Made by a program: the position numbers and the translations under genes
NCBI RefSeq assembly: GCF_041146795.1
Contig: NC_135185.1
Span: 24,622,529-24,686,528 of the forward strand
Origin: Maylandia zebra
Lineage: Eukaryota > Chordata > Actinopteri > Cichliformes > Cichlidae
DNA length: 64,000 nt
Direction: 5' to 3'
Part shown: piece by piece, positions 1-13,104 of the stretch
Position numbering within the stretch: position 1 is the first letter of the stretch
How the letters are laid out: each line of letters starts with the position of its first letter
The notes under the pieces: model-generated
Seen by the model: the letters and a program-made list of their open reading frames with translations, nothing else
The model's database searches: none
What the model was told of the DNA's origin: nothing

Positions 1-1710
1 CTGCCACTCCTTTTTTGTTTTCAGCTATTTTAGAGGTTAAATAATATAATATAATAAAATCTTCTTGCCCACATGATAATATAATTTCCCCTTTCCCAGA
101 GGATCAGTAGCTATAAGGTTGCCTACCATGGGTTATGGGTGATAGTGTGTTTGGACCAAAAAGCACTAGTATCACTATTATACTCACCCTTAGGAAAGGT
201 TTTTAGAGTGCTGCAAAAAGCAATAACCTGGCAACTCGTGCAAGGTTACTAGAACTAGGTGTCTTGGTTTCTATCTTCTTATCACACCATTTTAGGTTTA
301 GGCCGCACAATTATCAGTCTGTCCTTTATATATGTGTCCTTTATGTCTACATCACCAGAGAGGCCTCTGTAGCATCAACATAACACAGCAGTCTACTGCA
401 GCTCAATTGGTGCAGAGCTAGATGCCTGTGGCTCCTTATGGAATAGGTCATTGCAACTCCCTAGGTACCCACAGCCCGCCTCAAGCTGGGCAATCCATAG
501 CCAACAGTGTGCTGCCTTGCCACAATCCAGGAACTGACAGCATGTTGCCTCTCCAGCTCTACTCATCAACAGGACTGAATGTCTTAATCGGTCCTCATGA
601 AATTCTGACTTCCTCTACAGAAGTGGAGCACAATCACAAGACCAAAGTTAAGTGGTGATCAACACCTGGTCAAAATGTTGGGATGATTTTGGCTTTGGGA
701 GAATTAAGATGACTGGGAAACTGCTGGTGGAGCTTTCGCTGTGGTCACCGGAAACACTCTGGATTCAACCACTAGCACTAGCATTAACTAATTGTTAAAA
801 GGAGCTCCAGGATACTAATTATCAAGCTCACAGTAAGCTAACAGACTGCTGAATTTGACACAAATCACTTCTCAGAATGCAATAAGCCAGAACACCCTTA
901 CTACATAAGTGTCCTCCAGACCCATCCAAATATGGGAATACTTTAGGTATGTTCTGTATAATGCTTCCATGTCTACCTTTAGCAAGAAGATTCAGCCAAC
1001 AGAAGTGACCTCAATTAGGAGAAGAGAAAAACTCTGTCTGCATAATATGCTTGCACTAATGACTAACCCTGCAGGACATCCTAAGTAAACTTCAGCGGCA
1101 TGCCAGGCGATGCACCACTGGCTGTTAGTTCAGGCTCTGCCCCCAGATACAGATCACAGCTGACATAGGCATCACCAGTGGATGTATCATGGAGTCAAGT
1201 AGGCAGTGGGTCTGTCACAGAGGAATACTGATCCTTTGAATTTTGCTTTAGGAAATTATTGCACTACTCCAAGTGAGGAGTACACGAGAAGAACATGGTC
1301 ATTGAACATGTCTTCAGTGACAGTAACTGCCTGCCTATGTTCCAAGAGCTGACTAGAGACCCAAATTTGTTTAAGCTTAGTAACATCCCAGGCTTTTTTT
1401 TCTTGGGAAAATCACACGGGAAAGCCAGGAGCCCTTATTAAGACCCTTCACAGGATTAGATGTCTACTAGACAACTTAACACCATCAAGTCCATTAATGA
1501 CGACATGTCTAAACTGACAAGTGTGTGCAAAATTGCACGCTGGCATACTCCAGTTTACATTGTTAGCAACACTGAGTCCCAAACTCCACAAAGATGTTTT
1601 TTACAAGCACTGCCTCTAAAGCAACCATAATCACCACATCCCTTTGCATTGCAAAAATGCTAAACATCACCATACTGGAGAGAACTGGTACATGCAAGTA
1701 AAACAGAGAT

Positions 1711-1820
1711 GGGGAATTCTGACTTTTTCTCAGAATTCTGAGATTAAAGTCAGAATTGTGACTTTTTTTCTCAGGAATCTGACTTTAATCACAGAATTCT
1801 GAAAAAAAAAAGGCATCCCC
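1711..1820. repeat. Short palindromic AATTCTGAC-type repeat
   Basis: A 110-bp block reiterates AATTCTGA and AAAGTCAGA words in both orientations. It is bounded by GGGGAATTCTGA on the left and GGCATCCCC on the right, so the two halves form an imperfect hairpin. Similar AGAATTCTGAC arrays are scattered in fish genomes. I cannot assign a family. It could be a small non-autonomous DNA element. Confidence 0.5.
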
Positions 1821-3036
1821 ATTTTTATTTATTTTTTTGTGGGTTAATCCTCTTCCATAACTATCCCTCTTCTGCATATGTCCATCTCAGCCTTGCCAGT
1901 CTGTCTCCAATTGCCTCAACCTGGACTGTCTCTCTTATGTACTCATTTTCCTATTTTCGATTTCATCCATCTTGGTCACTTCCAATGAGAACCTAAACAT
2001 CTTCAACTCTGTCAGCCTCAGCTCCAGGTCTCACTAACTTTTCCACACTGAAGAACAACTCCAAGACAAACCCCAAATTACTTAAAACATATGAGTAAGA
2101 AATACTTGAAGGTTTTGAGTGCTCTCCTGAACTCCAGGGGTGAAGCTGTAGCCAGAAATGTATCAGTTTTAAGATGAATAAAACTCTCACAGATAGACGG
2201 CAAGGATGAGTCTAGAAGGGCGGCATGGGGTGCACCCCCACTGACAATGCAAGTGTGACACTGTTATCTGTATATTTCAAAACGTGTCCCTTTTTCAAAC
2301 AGCAGAGTCACAACTCAACTGCAGATCGCATGTTTCTTTTTGGCATACAAAGTTAGTTAATAAAGTTCTAAAGATGTGAAATCACATTTTTTCCTTGTTG
2401 CAAAGTAATATGCATAAAACTACTTTCACACTCACAATGGCTTCCATGTGACCTAATACTGATTTTAAAACTTGTGGCTGTACCTTTGCTGTATGTGATG
2501 GGCTTGCTTCATTTTTGATTTATAGCCTCCTAACTGTTATTAGGTTAAATTTGTCTGTTTTTATGTAAAGCTCATGGTTTCAAAAATCAAAGTAACTGGA
2601 TTTCAAAATCTATACATTAAAACAGAGAACAACATCAAGTGAAGAGCACAGACTTCAGTGTTTGTTACAATTATATACTGTTAAATTAATGACCCCACCC
2701 CCCAGCACAAACACCGTTTGTCCCCCCTCTGCCACCCCACTCAAGAAATCATAGAAACGCCCCTAATAGAGGGTCCTCCAAGTTTGAAGAGACAATGGTG
2801 AATGATGAACCTCTTCTTGCCTGAAGAATAAACCTGCTCAAACTTCACCTGTGCCACAAATCGGCTGATAGAGCAACACCCATTGCTGCACCAGAATTCA
2901 AAGCACAACTATAAATTCTTCTAAGACCTTATTGTAGCCTTTTTTTTTTTCACAATAACTGTCCAACAGCATCATGATTGAAAAAGCTGGTTTCATATTT
3001 AAACTAGTGATCTCACCTCAGCTTCACATGTGCTGT

Positions 3037-3041
<5 letters not shown>

Positions 3042-3073
<32 letters not shown>
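3042..3073. repeat. Poly(T) tract, 32 bases
   Basis: An uninterrupted run of 32 T follows CTGTAGTTC. On the minus strand it reads as a poly(A), so it could mark the 3' end of a reverse-oriented retroposed sequence. The adjacent sequence is not recognisable, so this stays a homopolymer. Confidence 0.85.
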
Positions 3074-3252
3074 CGCCTGTCCCATTTGGTTCTTTAGCCA
3101 TCAGAATTGTTGTCTGAAGACCAACAAGGATGCCCAATGGATTTACTTTGCCAAATGGATCATCGTGGCATTGCCGTATTGGTCCATTTGGTCGATCTTT
3201 GTTTTTATTATTTATTATATTTTATTTTCAGATGTTACCGACGGGACAGACA

Positions 3253-3350
3253 TGAGTGAGAGATAGGAAAGGGAGAAAGAAAGAGGAAGGAAAGGAAAAA
3301 CAGAAGGGGAGAGGGACAGTGAGAAAGGGGGGGAGAAAAAAAAATAAAAA
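3253..3350. repeat. Purine-rich low-complexity tract
   Basis: Nearly every base on the plus strand is A or G for about 100 bp (words such as GGAAAGGGAGAAAGAAAG, then a run of G and A). Reading frames crossing it on the minus strand give only F/L/S-rich peptides and are not genes. Confidence 0.7.
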
Positions 3351-6300
3351 TCTCCTGGATCACCTGTTGAGAGAAGAATAGAAAACAAGCAAAAAAAAAG
3401 ACAAAAAAAACAAAAACAAAGCAACATACTAAACACAACACCATCGCATTAATCTAGCTAAGTGTAAACAGCAGTAAATACTAAATATTCAATGTTGTTG
3501 TGCAGCACGCAGGACAGATGTGCTTCGAAGTAGCAGCCAAGAAAGGTGTAATTTGGGTCTACGAGCAGTGAACACCCGTGTGCATACCTGTGTGGATCAG
3601 CGCGCTTGTATTCCAAAGGTTTCTCCATGTAACGATCTGCTAGGGAGTGTGGGGGGGCCACACTCTGTGCTGTAGTTTTTAATAAAATGTAAGTACTATA
3701 ATTCCTCTGGCCTTTAGCAATATAACTACAGCATAATAGCGGAGCAGAAACATGCACAGGCGATCACGTAATGCATAAAATTACTGATAAACACTTGGGA
3801 GGGGAAAAAAAACAGACCTCCCCACCGCTGTGAAATATATTTGAAGAGTACTTTTCACTCTCGAGTTTAATGACATGAAAGTAGTGTTTAATAGTTTAAT
3901 GAACTTGCTCATACAATATAATGCCTGTGTGATTTAGCCACCCACACACGACTTTCACAGAGCAGCTAATGTGACATTATAAAGAATTATAAGTAGTCAT
4001 GTGTGTAAAATAGAGCCGTCATCACAGAAAGACATAGGAACTATATTTTACACACTCTCTTGCCAATATTACTGTAATACAGCACTGGGTATTACACTGC
4101 ATATGACATTGTACCATTAATGTAACCATGCAGACTATTTCAGTTCACATTCTGTTGAATATTCTACCATAGTCTCCTCAGTAAGTATATATTCTTCAGT
4201 AATATTATAAGGAGTTGTTTTGCAGATAAGCAAGGGACTCGCAATCTTCTTTAGCTGACCTCAGATGAATAACTAAACATCTGTCAAATTAGTTTTTTAT
4301 TTGATCTTTTCAGTACTGTACAAAGCTGCATTTTAGGGAGGGAGACTGTAAATACAACCCAGACATCGCCGACAGGCGCGGCACTGTTTGACTGGAGTCA
4401 AGGGCACTTAGTGACATGATACTAATAGGTGTTGGCACTGAAACATAAAAAATACAAACACATTTAGTTAAGAGGGCTTCAAGGATCTCATAGGGCAAAG
4501 CTATAACTCTTTAGGCTACAACCAAATAATAGCACCGTTGCTTTTGTGGAATGATAAATATAAGGTTTTATCTTATAAGCCAACATAAAAAAGAGATATT
4601 TCTCTAAATGATGCAAACTTTCCACCAAATGATGGAAAGAGACATGCAGTAGTTCCCTGGTAAATCCATTAATTGCATGTAGTATGAACTAGTAGTTTTT
4701 CATAACATAAGGTTAAATACAAATACAAAATCATCACATAGTTATGATTACTTATTGTCAAACTGAATATTAATGAAACACTTCAACTTCTACTAAACAT
4801 TACATTGTGGAATAATAACTCTCTCAAACTGATCGTATTTAATATGCATTTTATCTCCATTATTGCATCATCTTCCCAATATTATTATAATACTGCATGG
4901 AGTATTTTATTCTGTATATTATACTGACTATGTTAGAACACGTGTTTTTGTTATAAAAGGGTGTGACTTACTTAATTGCAATCATTTATGAGAGATTTCA
5001 CCTCCTATATTCCCAGTAAATGATAACTTTTATCCTCTGGTTACAGTAAATGTCGGTTTAAATTTGTATCCATCGAACAGTGAGGTATTTCAGTGAGGCC
5101 TAATGTGCTGGAACTAAAGATTTAATTAAAAATCAGTGCATGACTAAAGTTGTATTTTTAGACATTTTGTCTTGCATCATGTTCATATGTTTATGCGTCT
5201 TTTTCTACTATTACTGAAACGACATTAAATCCAATGCAGATCACGGTGGACAGCTTCTTTGATTTTATTTATGCACAGTGGCAGATGGCATCCCTAGTCA
5301 AAGAGCAAAGCGGGCTTTATTGAGACATGTTATAGGCAGACGCAGGAGCAGGCAAAAGCCCATAATTTAGACCAAATGCTGGGTTTAAAGCCTTCAACTT
5401 TTTTTGCTGGCTTCCTCACGACACTCTACTTTTTTTTTTCCTTTGGTCAGTATCACAATGGCACCAAGGAAATATTTTATATATTCAGCTCATTATTCAC
5501 TATGTCTAATTAATGCTACACTAGAAATAAGGAAAGTGCAATTTAGCATCTCTTGCTTGTCCCTGCAGGGGAATCCATTTAGGTGCAATGTAAAATCCTC
5601 TTTGATGTAGAAATCTATTTTCATTGGTATCCAGAACGGTTGATGCACAGCACAACAGCAAACGTTCTATTTTATATCCCGGAAGGAATTTATTTTGCCG
5701 CACCCCCTGTAGCTATTTATACTTTAATTTCAAGTTCATAATATTTTTCTGAGGTTTAATTGAGTGTATTCGCCTCCGTTCTGTCCTGCATTCACTGCCT
5801 CTTGTACTTGTCATCCATGTTGAAGGAATAAAGACTGAAGGAACGTTACAAGCATACTGAGCTATAAGTTGCTGAAAATCAAACTTTCAATATTAATCTG
5901 GTTTTTTTTCATTAATCTGTTTGATGAACAATAAAGCTATTATTACAAGTAGCTTCCTCTTCTTGTTCTTCCTTATTTTTTAACCTTCCTAGTCATTCAG
6001 TTAAATTTACCCAAATTGTTTTCCCCCAGTTTTAGAAATTTTTTTACCCTCTTTTCCCGCTTTCTGGTTTAAAAAACACACTTTTTCATTCAGACGAAAA
6101 ATTGTGCTAAACAGCTTTGGTACTATTCTGTAGTTTTTGCTATTTTAAATGGAATATACTTATTTATTATCGTTTTATAGGTTTCCACATAGGGTCCATA
6201 GATGTATACCAGTCACTTATTAAACAATTAGTAAACATTAATAAGCATTATTTATTTATTTTTTTCTTTCCATTACTAGTATAGTTTTCATCAAACAACA

Positions 6301-7020
6301 CATGAAGTAGTTTTTTAAAGTGCCCCCTGTCATTGTCTATGTCGTTGTAGATTAAGAGTTACAATAGTTGTCTTCTGGAAATAAAGCTGAATAAAGTGTA
6401 AAGTAAGTAAGAATGTCCAAATAATTAAGCACTTTTACCTCAAAGTAGCACTTGATTAAATGTATTCAGTTGCTCTGACACTTCATTGTTGCAAACGTGA
6501 AGGACGACTGACAGACTTCAGTGTCCGCCTTTGTCTTGATGAGTTTAATCAAAAACTAATAGTAATAACAGAAAAAAATGAGGCTGAAAGATGAGGGTAC
6601 GTAAAAAGGCTTTTTGTTACTGCATGAACTGAGTTTTGCCCTGCAGCATGCTGCGGTGGTTTAATATTAAATTTTGTTCTCCAACTCCAACAGCAAACCT
6701 TGGCTAACTCAACCTGTAAATAACCCCCAAATATACCATATTTATCAATGAAACGTCAATTGAAGACAGACTTTTAAAACAGCGTCTCATTCGAGAAGTA
6801 CATCTGGCAAGGTCGACAGCTGTTTCACTTTCAAATTACAAATAGTGGGTCTGTTTGAGTTAGTTTTTTTTTTCTCTGTTTCTTGGCCCTCGGCCATCCG
6901 GTAAAAGGTCCAGATGACCTGGATCAGCTGAGCTGAGCAGAAAGCATAGAATCGCTGTGGATCTCATCTGGTCTTCGATGTGGACACATGAAGGACCTCA
7001 GCTGGATCTGAGTTTGCCAC

Positions 7021-7640
7021 AGCATGCAATCACAATAGAGCCAAATATGCTAATTAGTTACATAAAGAGTTGCTTTCCCAAAGTAGGTATCAACCATTAT
7101 ATAAAGCACTGTTAACCCTTTTAAAATGATTGCTGGATCACTGTGACGGCTAATAGCCCGCGCATTTTCTGTGGTTGTGCATGAAGCAGAAGACACAGGG
7201 AAATGTGTGTCTGTCTATATGCAAATTTGGTCGCATGTAAATGGTGTTTGTGCGTGTTAGTCTTTGAGACTGTGTATATACATCAGAGTGAATTAGCATG
7301 TCTTAGGCTTTACAGTCGCCTATAAAATAGAGCTGATTTGTTGTCAGAATAAATATGTTACATCTGCATTTTCTTGTATAAACTGTCATTTTAAAAAGCT
7401 GAGAATCCTATTAAATCTCTCTCGCCGTTCTTTATGTTAATCTTTGCTCCATACTGCAGGTCCTGCCCTAAATTCCTGACAGGCACTATTCCCAGTAATT
7501 AGGCTGACGCCAGCTCCCGGTAATGCTCCAGCTTCGAGATTCCCTGTGACAGAACCGCGAGAAAGTGTCAGGTATAAATTATATTTACAATAAACTCAGC
7601 CAGTGGACCGTATTCCTGAAGCAAGCCAGACCTTCAAATG
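7021..7640. other. Candidate conserved non-coding elements
   Basis: Two blocks (about 7021-7330 and 7440-7640) have balanced, non-repetitive composition with clustered TAATTA/CTAATTAG homeodomain-type cores and no coding potential. This contrasts with the AT-rich, homopolymer-laden flanks. The call rests on sequence texture only. Cross-species alignment would be decisive. Confidence 0.25.
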
Positions 7641-8417
7641 ACATCATTTAGTATTTTCTGTCACACAGGCTAGCATTAGCAAGGAACAGTTTTTTTATTA
7701 GGTGGTTTTTGGCCCACATATCTCGACTTGAGCTTGAGCTGGACATTTATCGAATTATACTGCCTGTACCTCTACCTCATTTTGTTTTATGTATTATACG
7801 GACACTTCCATTCTTGTCTTTTGATCGTGCGTCTGTTTTTGTTTAAATTAATGCATCATTGGTACTTTGCAAAGTGAACAAAAGGAAAGTCCATTTGTAG
7901 GAATCTATCATTATTTTTGGACTGATAAACACTATACAAGTGAAACAATAACCTTCCTGCTTCGTGTTGCCTCTGGTTGAATTCAGCATTGTCACAAAAA
8001 GTAAAAAGAAATTGTGTTATGTGGACTGAGGCCAGAGAGAGCGGTTGTCTTTCAAAACATTTGTCATCCGAGGTAATCAAGTAGAGGCAGCTACATTCAT
8101 TAACTCGCCTCAGTTCATGCCCACTTGTCTGCAGACTTCAAGCTCCATTATTGTTATGGGGTAGCTCGGTGACATTTTGCTACTGCTCTGAATATTCATA
8201 ATGCTCAGAGTGCGCCGTGAATGATCAGCAGTCCTGACATGCCGAATGTACAAACACTATAGTGACTGTGCTCAGAATTTGTGAATGAATTCCAGTGAAT
8301 GAATGAATCATATGGGATCTGCTCTTTGAAGCTGTTTACAGTGATGATTACTTCCCTTAAGTCATGTTTTGTTCTGTTTTTTTAGGGGACAGTTTGCCCC
8401 CAAATTACATCTGCATA

Positions 8418-9672
8418 CAGTACTGTCTAAGTCTTGAGCTACCCCTTGTTTCTTTACATTTTCCTTCCTGACTTTGTTCTTTAGAGTTGTCTTTAGCAAT
8501 AGTTCTTCAGGTCTTTCAAAGTCTTGCTTTATTCTGCCTTTTCACTTACCATTTTCTCTGACCATTTTCAGAGGTTTGTATTTTGTTAGTTTGCTTGTTT
8601 TTTTGTTTTGTTTTTTTGTTTGCTTCAAAGTTACTTAACACTGAGCTATACATTATTAAATTATAAAAATAGATGAACCAGTGTTGTGTCTACACATAAG
8701 AGACAACTTAGCAAAGGACCAACTTCAAATTATATCTTCAGGCACCTCTGAAATAAACAACTGGAAGGAGATGGATGGATGGATGGATGGATGGATGGAT
8801 GGATGGATGGATGGATGGATGGATGGATGGATGGATGGATGGATGGATCTACAATGTTACTGGCCTTGCAGATCAGTTTATTGTTATTGTTTATGTTCCC
8901 ATGGGTGGTCTAGTACCAACTCTGTGTTTTGTCTTCTGTGCATCTCGTCTGTCTACAAGTCTGTGTTTAGTAACTTCCTGTTTTATTTTCTTAGTCTTTG
9001 TCCTGTGTGCGCCATATTTAATTTTGCTTCCTTTGTCTTGTCTGCCTTGATTATTATCAGCTGTGATCCCGCCTGTTTCCATCCTCTCTTTATTAAGAGA
9101 GTATTCACTCTCTGCATCACCCTGTTTATTGTCACGACAGGTGTTCTCTACTAGTGAGGGGTGGGGGGGGCTTCAGGGGGGAGGGATTTGCTCTATTCTG
9201 CTTCACAGTCCTGGGTTCTGCATTTGTGTCCGCAACCTGCCTGTTACACAGCACTGCATAACACATATCTGGATAGAAAAACACACAGTGGAAGACACAG
9301 TCATGAATTGGCCCCCCAAAGCCTGGACCTCAATATTATTAAAGCACAGTGAGACCATCTTGACAGAATATGAAACAAATGGCAGCCAAGATCTAAAGAA
9401 AAGGTTTTAATGTCCTTCAAGAAGCCTGAAGAACTATTCCTGAAGATTGTTTAAAGAACTACGAGAAAACTAAAAAGGGGGCTCAGGCTGTGTTGAAGAA
9501 AAAAGTGATCATAAGACTTTCAAGAAGTCTACAAATTCTGTTTTTGCCTTATTTTACCATATTTCCATGTATGTTCGCACATGTTTCAACAAGTCATCGC
9601 ACCTATTTCCCATTTTTTTTGGTGTACTGGAAAAGAAATGGGGGGTGGTTTTAAGACTTTGGCACAGTACTG
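8418..9672 (+). mobile_element. Degenerate Tc1/mariner-like transposon
   Basis: The left end begins TA-CAGTACTGTC followed by an AAGTCTTGAGCTACCCC-type motif. The right end is its inverted counterpart, closing in CAGTACTG-TA, so the element has terminal inverted repeats and a TA duplication. Near 9300-9500 the plus strand retains the C-terminal part of a Tc1-like transposase: a peptide close to the family's 'PQSPDLNIIE' motif, then K/R-rich residues, with frameshifts and stops. The middle is replaced by unrelated sequence including an ATGG microsatellite. It cannot encode active transposase. Confidence 0.75.
8771..8848. repeat. (ATGG)n microsatellite
   Basis: About 19.5 perfect copies of the tetranucleotide ATGG lie inside the degenerate Tc1-like element. 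The frame through it produces a spurious MDGW-repeat peptide. The perfection of the array suggests it is young and probably length-polymorphic. Confidence 0.95.
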
Positions 9673-10874
9673 TATTTTTCTCTGACTCCTTCTGCTATTT
9701 ATGCACCTATATGGTTTTGTTGTGAGTTTCCCAGTTTTTTGAGATATTGGCTGTAGAGATGTCGGCCTCCCTCTTGAATTTAATGGAACTAAATGGACTT
9801 GTGGTGCTCCAAGCACCGAAAACAAAAAAAAAAGAAAAACATTTTAAAAGCTTAGCAGCAATCACTCTCTCCAGAAATAATGACCCAGTTACTCAAAGAA
9901 AAGAATTCACAAACTTTGTTGTGAGTTTCATTTAGGGGTTATATTTCTCCCAAACGACATCTGCCAACTGCAGAAGGAAACCTGCGTCTAACTGTGATGA
10001 GAACTTGTTACACTGCCACAGGATGTAAACATTAATGGCATCCCCTTCAACTGAAGTTTAATGTTAGCTAGCTAGCTGCACATTTCTTTGGGTTAGCCGG
10101 TGTAGCTCATTAGAAGGACCGATAACGCAATACTTTAGATAAGTGTGAAATTGTACTTTTAAGCGCTTGGAAAAATAATCATATTATCAAATTTTATTTT
10201 ATTTTGCCTTCATTGATGTTATTTGTCTTGAACAGCATCCCACTGCGTAGTTTAGGGATTTAGCAGGAGAGGTAAACTAAACCTGGCTTGTGAGTGTTTT
10301 TTGCCATGAGTAAAATGAAAAGATTACATCTTTACATCATAGAATCATGACCTTAATGTCAGCTTATTTAATTAAAAAAAAAATGCTTTAATGCCAACGT
10401 TGATTTTATCCACACACGTTCAAATGCATGACTTTTTGGTGCAATCAGGGCATAAAGCTGTAGCTCCCATTTTCCAAAAACAAAAGTAGAGAGGAGGTGC
10501 TTGTCAGTCCAGACGTCTCTCAGTGGAGGACTTGCTAAACACAGCAGAAATTCAGAGGTGGGTGGGATGCTGGTAAACAACAAGTCTCCTTCTCCTCTTG
10601 TAGTGAAGATGAAAGTAAGTGTCTCTGTCAAAATAAGGGAAGACAGTCTTACGATTTTCTTAGTAATGATAACCGCAGGCAAGATGTAAAAGATTAATGA
10701 GTAGATCCTGTCAGGAGCGAATCAGTCAAGTAAAGCTCATCACAGGCACAATCAGTCTCTTGCCTTCTTTCTTTCCAGCTTTTTTTAAAAAAACATGCTA
10801 ACTTGTCTTTCTTTCAGTCTGTCAATGATAGACTCAACACTGAAGGTGAACTGTGTGGCTAACATAAAGAAGCT

Positions 10875-11045
10875 ACTTTTTGCAGCTCCTTTATTTACAA
10901 GGGGTCACCACAGCTGATAGCTTTGCATGGTTTTTTTACACAGGATCCCCTTCCTGATGCAACCTCAAAGAGGTTTGGTGTCTCCTCCCGAGACCAAACC
11001 AGGGAACCTTTATTTGTGATGTAAATATGTAAACCACTACACCAT
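10875..11045. repeat. Dispersed fish repeat (LINE-tail-like)
   Basis: The segment contains the 'GGGGTCACCACAGC' and 'CCTTCCTGATGCAACC' phrases typical of a very common fish interspersed repeat, ending with wording like 'ACCACTACACCATGG'. A related copy in the opposite orientation lies at about 18.95-19.21 kb. Family name not assigned. Confidence 0.5.
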
Positions 11046-12539
11046 GGATACCATGCAAAATATAGCTAAGGTTTCATTTTGTAACCTTACATGCAATCGG
11101 AGTGATTGGTGTTATCCTGCAAAGTGACAGACAGTGAAAGGTCAAGCACAAAAAGTCCTAGACAGCATGTGGTAGTAAAAAGCTGCCATGACCTTCAGAA
11201 TTCTGGGAAGAGGAGCGCAGCGTTATGATGTGGAGGTAATTGAAACATGGGGCCATGATTAGTGGAAGTATTTATTCCTGGCTTCATGGCAGTGAAAGGT
11301 CGCCAAAAAAGCCAGGGTTATTCATTTAGATCTTAGGCCTTGCAAGGCTACAATGTAACGTCTAATCTGTATCACAGGTAGAAAACACTGCAAAAAGTGA
11401 AAGATTTTAAGATTTAGATTTTAAAAATTAAAGATACGGTTCAATTAAAGTGTTAAACATCCCGTAACTTGTCCTGGGAAATTGTTTTTGACCTTATATG
11501 GAACTAAAGTTTATATGATCAATAGTTCACAGCTTGCTTCTTATCAAGAGATAGTCAAATGCCTGAATTGCCTGGGCTCCTAATGTTTTTAAATGTATTC
11601 ACTCCTCCGGAGGCATAGCCTTAAGTCAGGGTTAAGTAAGGTTATTCTACAGTGAGTCTATTTTTTTAGCTGAAATAAAAAACCCTTCTCACGTCTGAGA
11701 AGGGCAAACATAAAACCATGAAAAACTAAATTATTTAAACTTTTTGTAATTTTTTTTTATATATTAATGTTGTGTTTTCTTATACGTTTATTTATTTTAA
11801 TTATGTTTAATGTTGGAGTTTTTTGTTTTGTTTGTTTTTTTCCCATGAAGAATAGAAATTTGTGCAAACAGCTAGCCCCTTTTTGCACATGCTAGCAAAG
11901 TACATATTCAAAAAAATAAGAAATGTATATTTTTTTGGTATGATGCTGAAAAAGCAGTAGATACAGCTAAATTGTTCATTTTTTTAGCCTAAAAATACAA
12001 CAAAAAATGATTTTCTTTTATGTCCAACAAGAGAAATCTATGTACAAATCAAAGACTAGATGAGCTGAACTACAACAGAAGGCTGTTGCTTGCTCTATTG
12101 CTGCTGACACCCAGGGTAATTGCCCTGCTCCACTGCTGAAATGTCATGGCTGCTTTTATCCCAGGTGGGCTATTCCATCAACCAATAAATGCCAATGCCC
12201 CTCTCTCAGCACCAAAGCACCATAACATACTCTGACACAACAAATCAGTGAATGACACACACCTCAGAGGAGATGTAATTACTTATCAAGCACTTAGCAC
12301 TTAAAAAAAGCTCTAATTTACTGACTGCTAATATGGGGACTAAGTTGAATGTGACTGGTCTTTCAGTGGGATTGACAGTTTACCAGCGTTAATGTTGTCA
12401 TTTAATGGTTAATATTTTAGAATAGAAACATATTTATGTAAATATTCTAACAAGATGCTTCACGTAGTACAGTAGATTTCTACATGTTTCAACAAATAGC
12501 TGCAGAAAAAAGAGCGTTAATCTAGGAGTCACTTTACTG

Positions 12540-12700
12540 TAAAGCATCACGATTTCCTCCCATGCAGACAAACTGTCTCCACAGCCGGTCATTTCGCTTT
12601 AATTTCAGACAGCAATTACCACAGACCTTATCTCATTTATATGGTAATAACACCTTTTGATGTGAGCTCTGGCAGCACAGATCAGAGCTAAGCAGGGCTG
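12540..12700. other. Candidate conserved non-coding element
   Basis: A compact, non-repetitive block with no coding potential, containing AATTACC, TTTATATGGTAATAA and paired CAGCACAGATCAGAGC-type words. It stands out from repeat-rich neighbours. The call is by texture only and needs alignment to other fish. Confidence 0.22.
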
Positions 12701-13104
12701 GCCTTTTGCGGCTGGGGCTCGTTCACTTCATTCCCCGAGCTGGCTGCACTGACCGGCAAAGAGGGTCAGTGTCTGAGGGGGCTCAAGCAGCAGCTCCGGC
12801 CTTCGTGGATCGGAAATTTAATTTAGTGTGACATATTGTTGGTTGCACTTAAAGAGGTAACATGTCGTCCTTTGTTTTGAGACGTGAGCACAAGGGGTAG
12901 TTTGACCTTCAGCTGTGTTTATTAGCAGCAGAGGTGTTGCTCATTATGCCGTCAACCTGCATTGGCAATTGCAGAATAACAATACATGTGAATGGCATTA
13001 GCAAAACATGCTAGTTGCTAGGGCTGCTCGATTATGGCAAAAATGATAATCACGATTATTTTCACTGAAATTGAGATCACGATTATTTGACGATATTTAT
13101 TTAA

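Larger units (their letters stand above)
1..8417. other. Gene-free AT-rich intergenic region
   Basis: No open reading frame here has splice-site support, recognisable protein similarity or more than about 100 codons. The DNA is AT-rich and mostly unique-looking. It contains a palindromic repeat near 1.7 kb, a long T tract at 3.04 kb, a purine-rich tract at 3.25-3.35 kb, and stretches between 7.0 and 7.65 kb that look like non-coding elements under constraint. I saw no rRNA or tRNA gene. Distal regulatory sequence for a gene outside the window is possible but unproven. Confidence 0.6.
9673..13010. other. Intergenic sequence without recognised genes
   Basis: No supported coding region. The interval holds a LINE-tail-like repeat at 10.9-11.05 kb, AT-rich runs around 11.7-12.0 kb, and a less repetitive block at about 12,540-12,700 that could be regulatory. 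The only open frame over 100 codons (10,368-10,682, minus) has no recognisable features. Confidence 0.55.

Noticed and set aside
8681-9154. 157-codon ORF with MDGW repeats
   Set aside because: It is the ATGG microsatellite read as codons inside a dead Tc1-like element.
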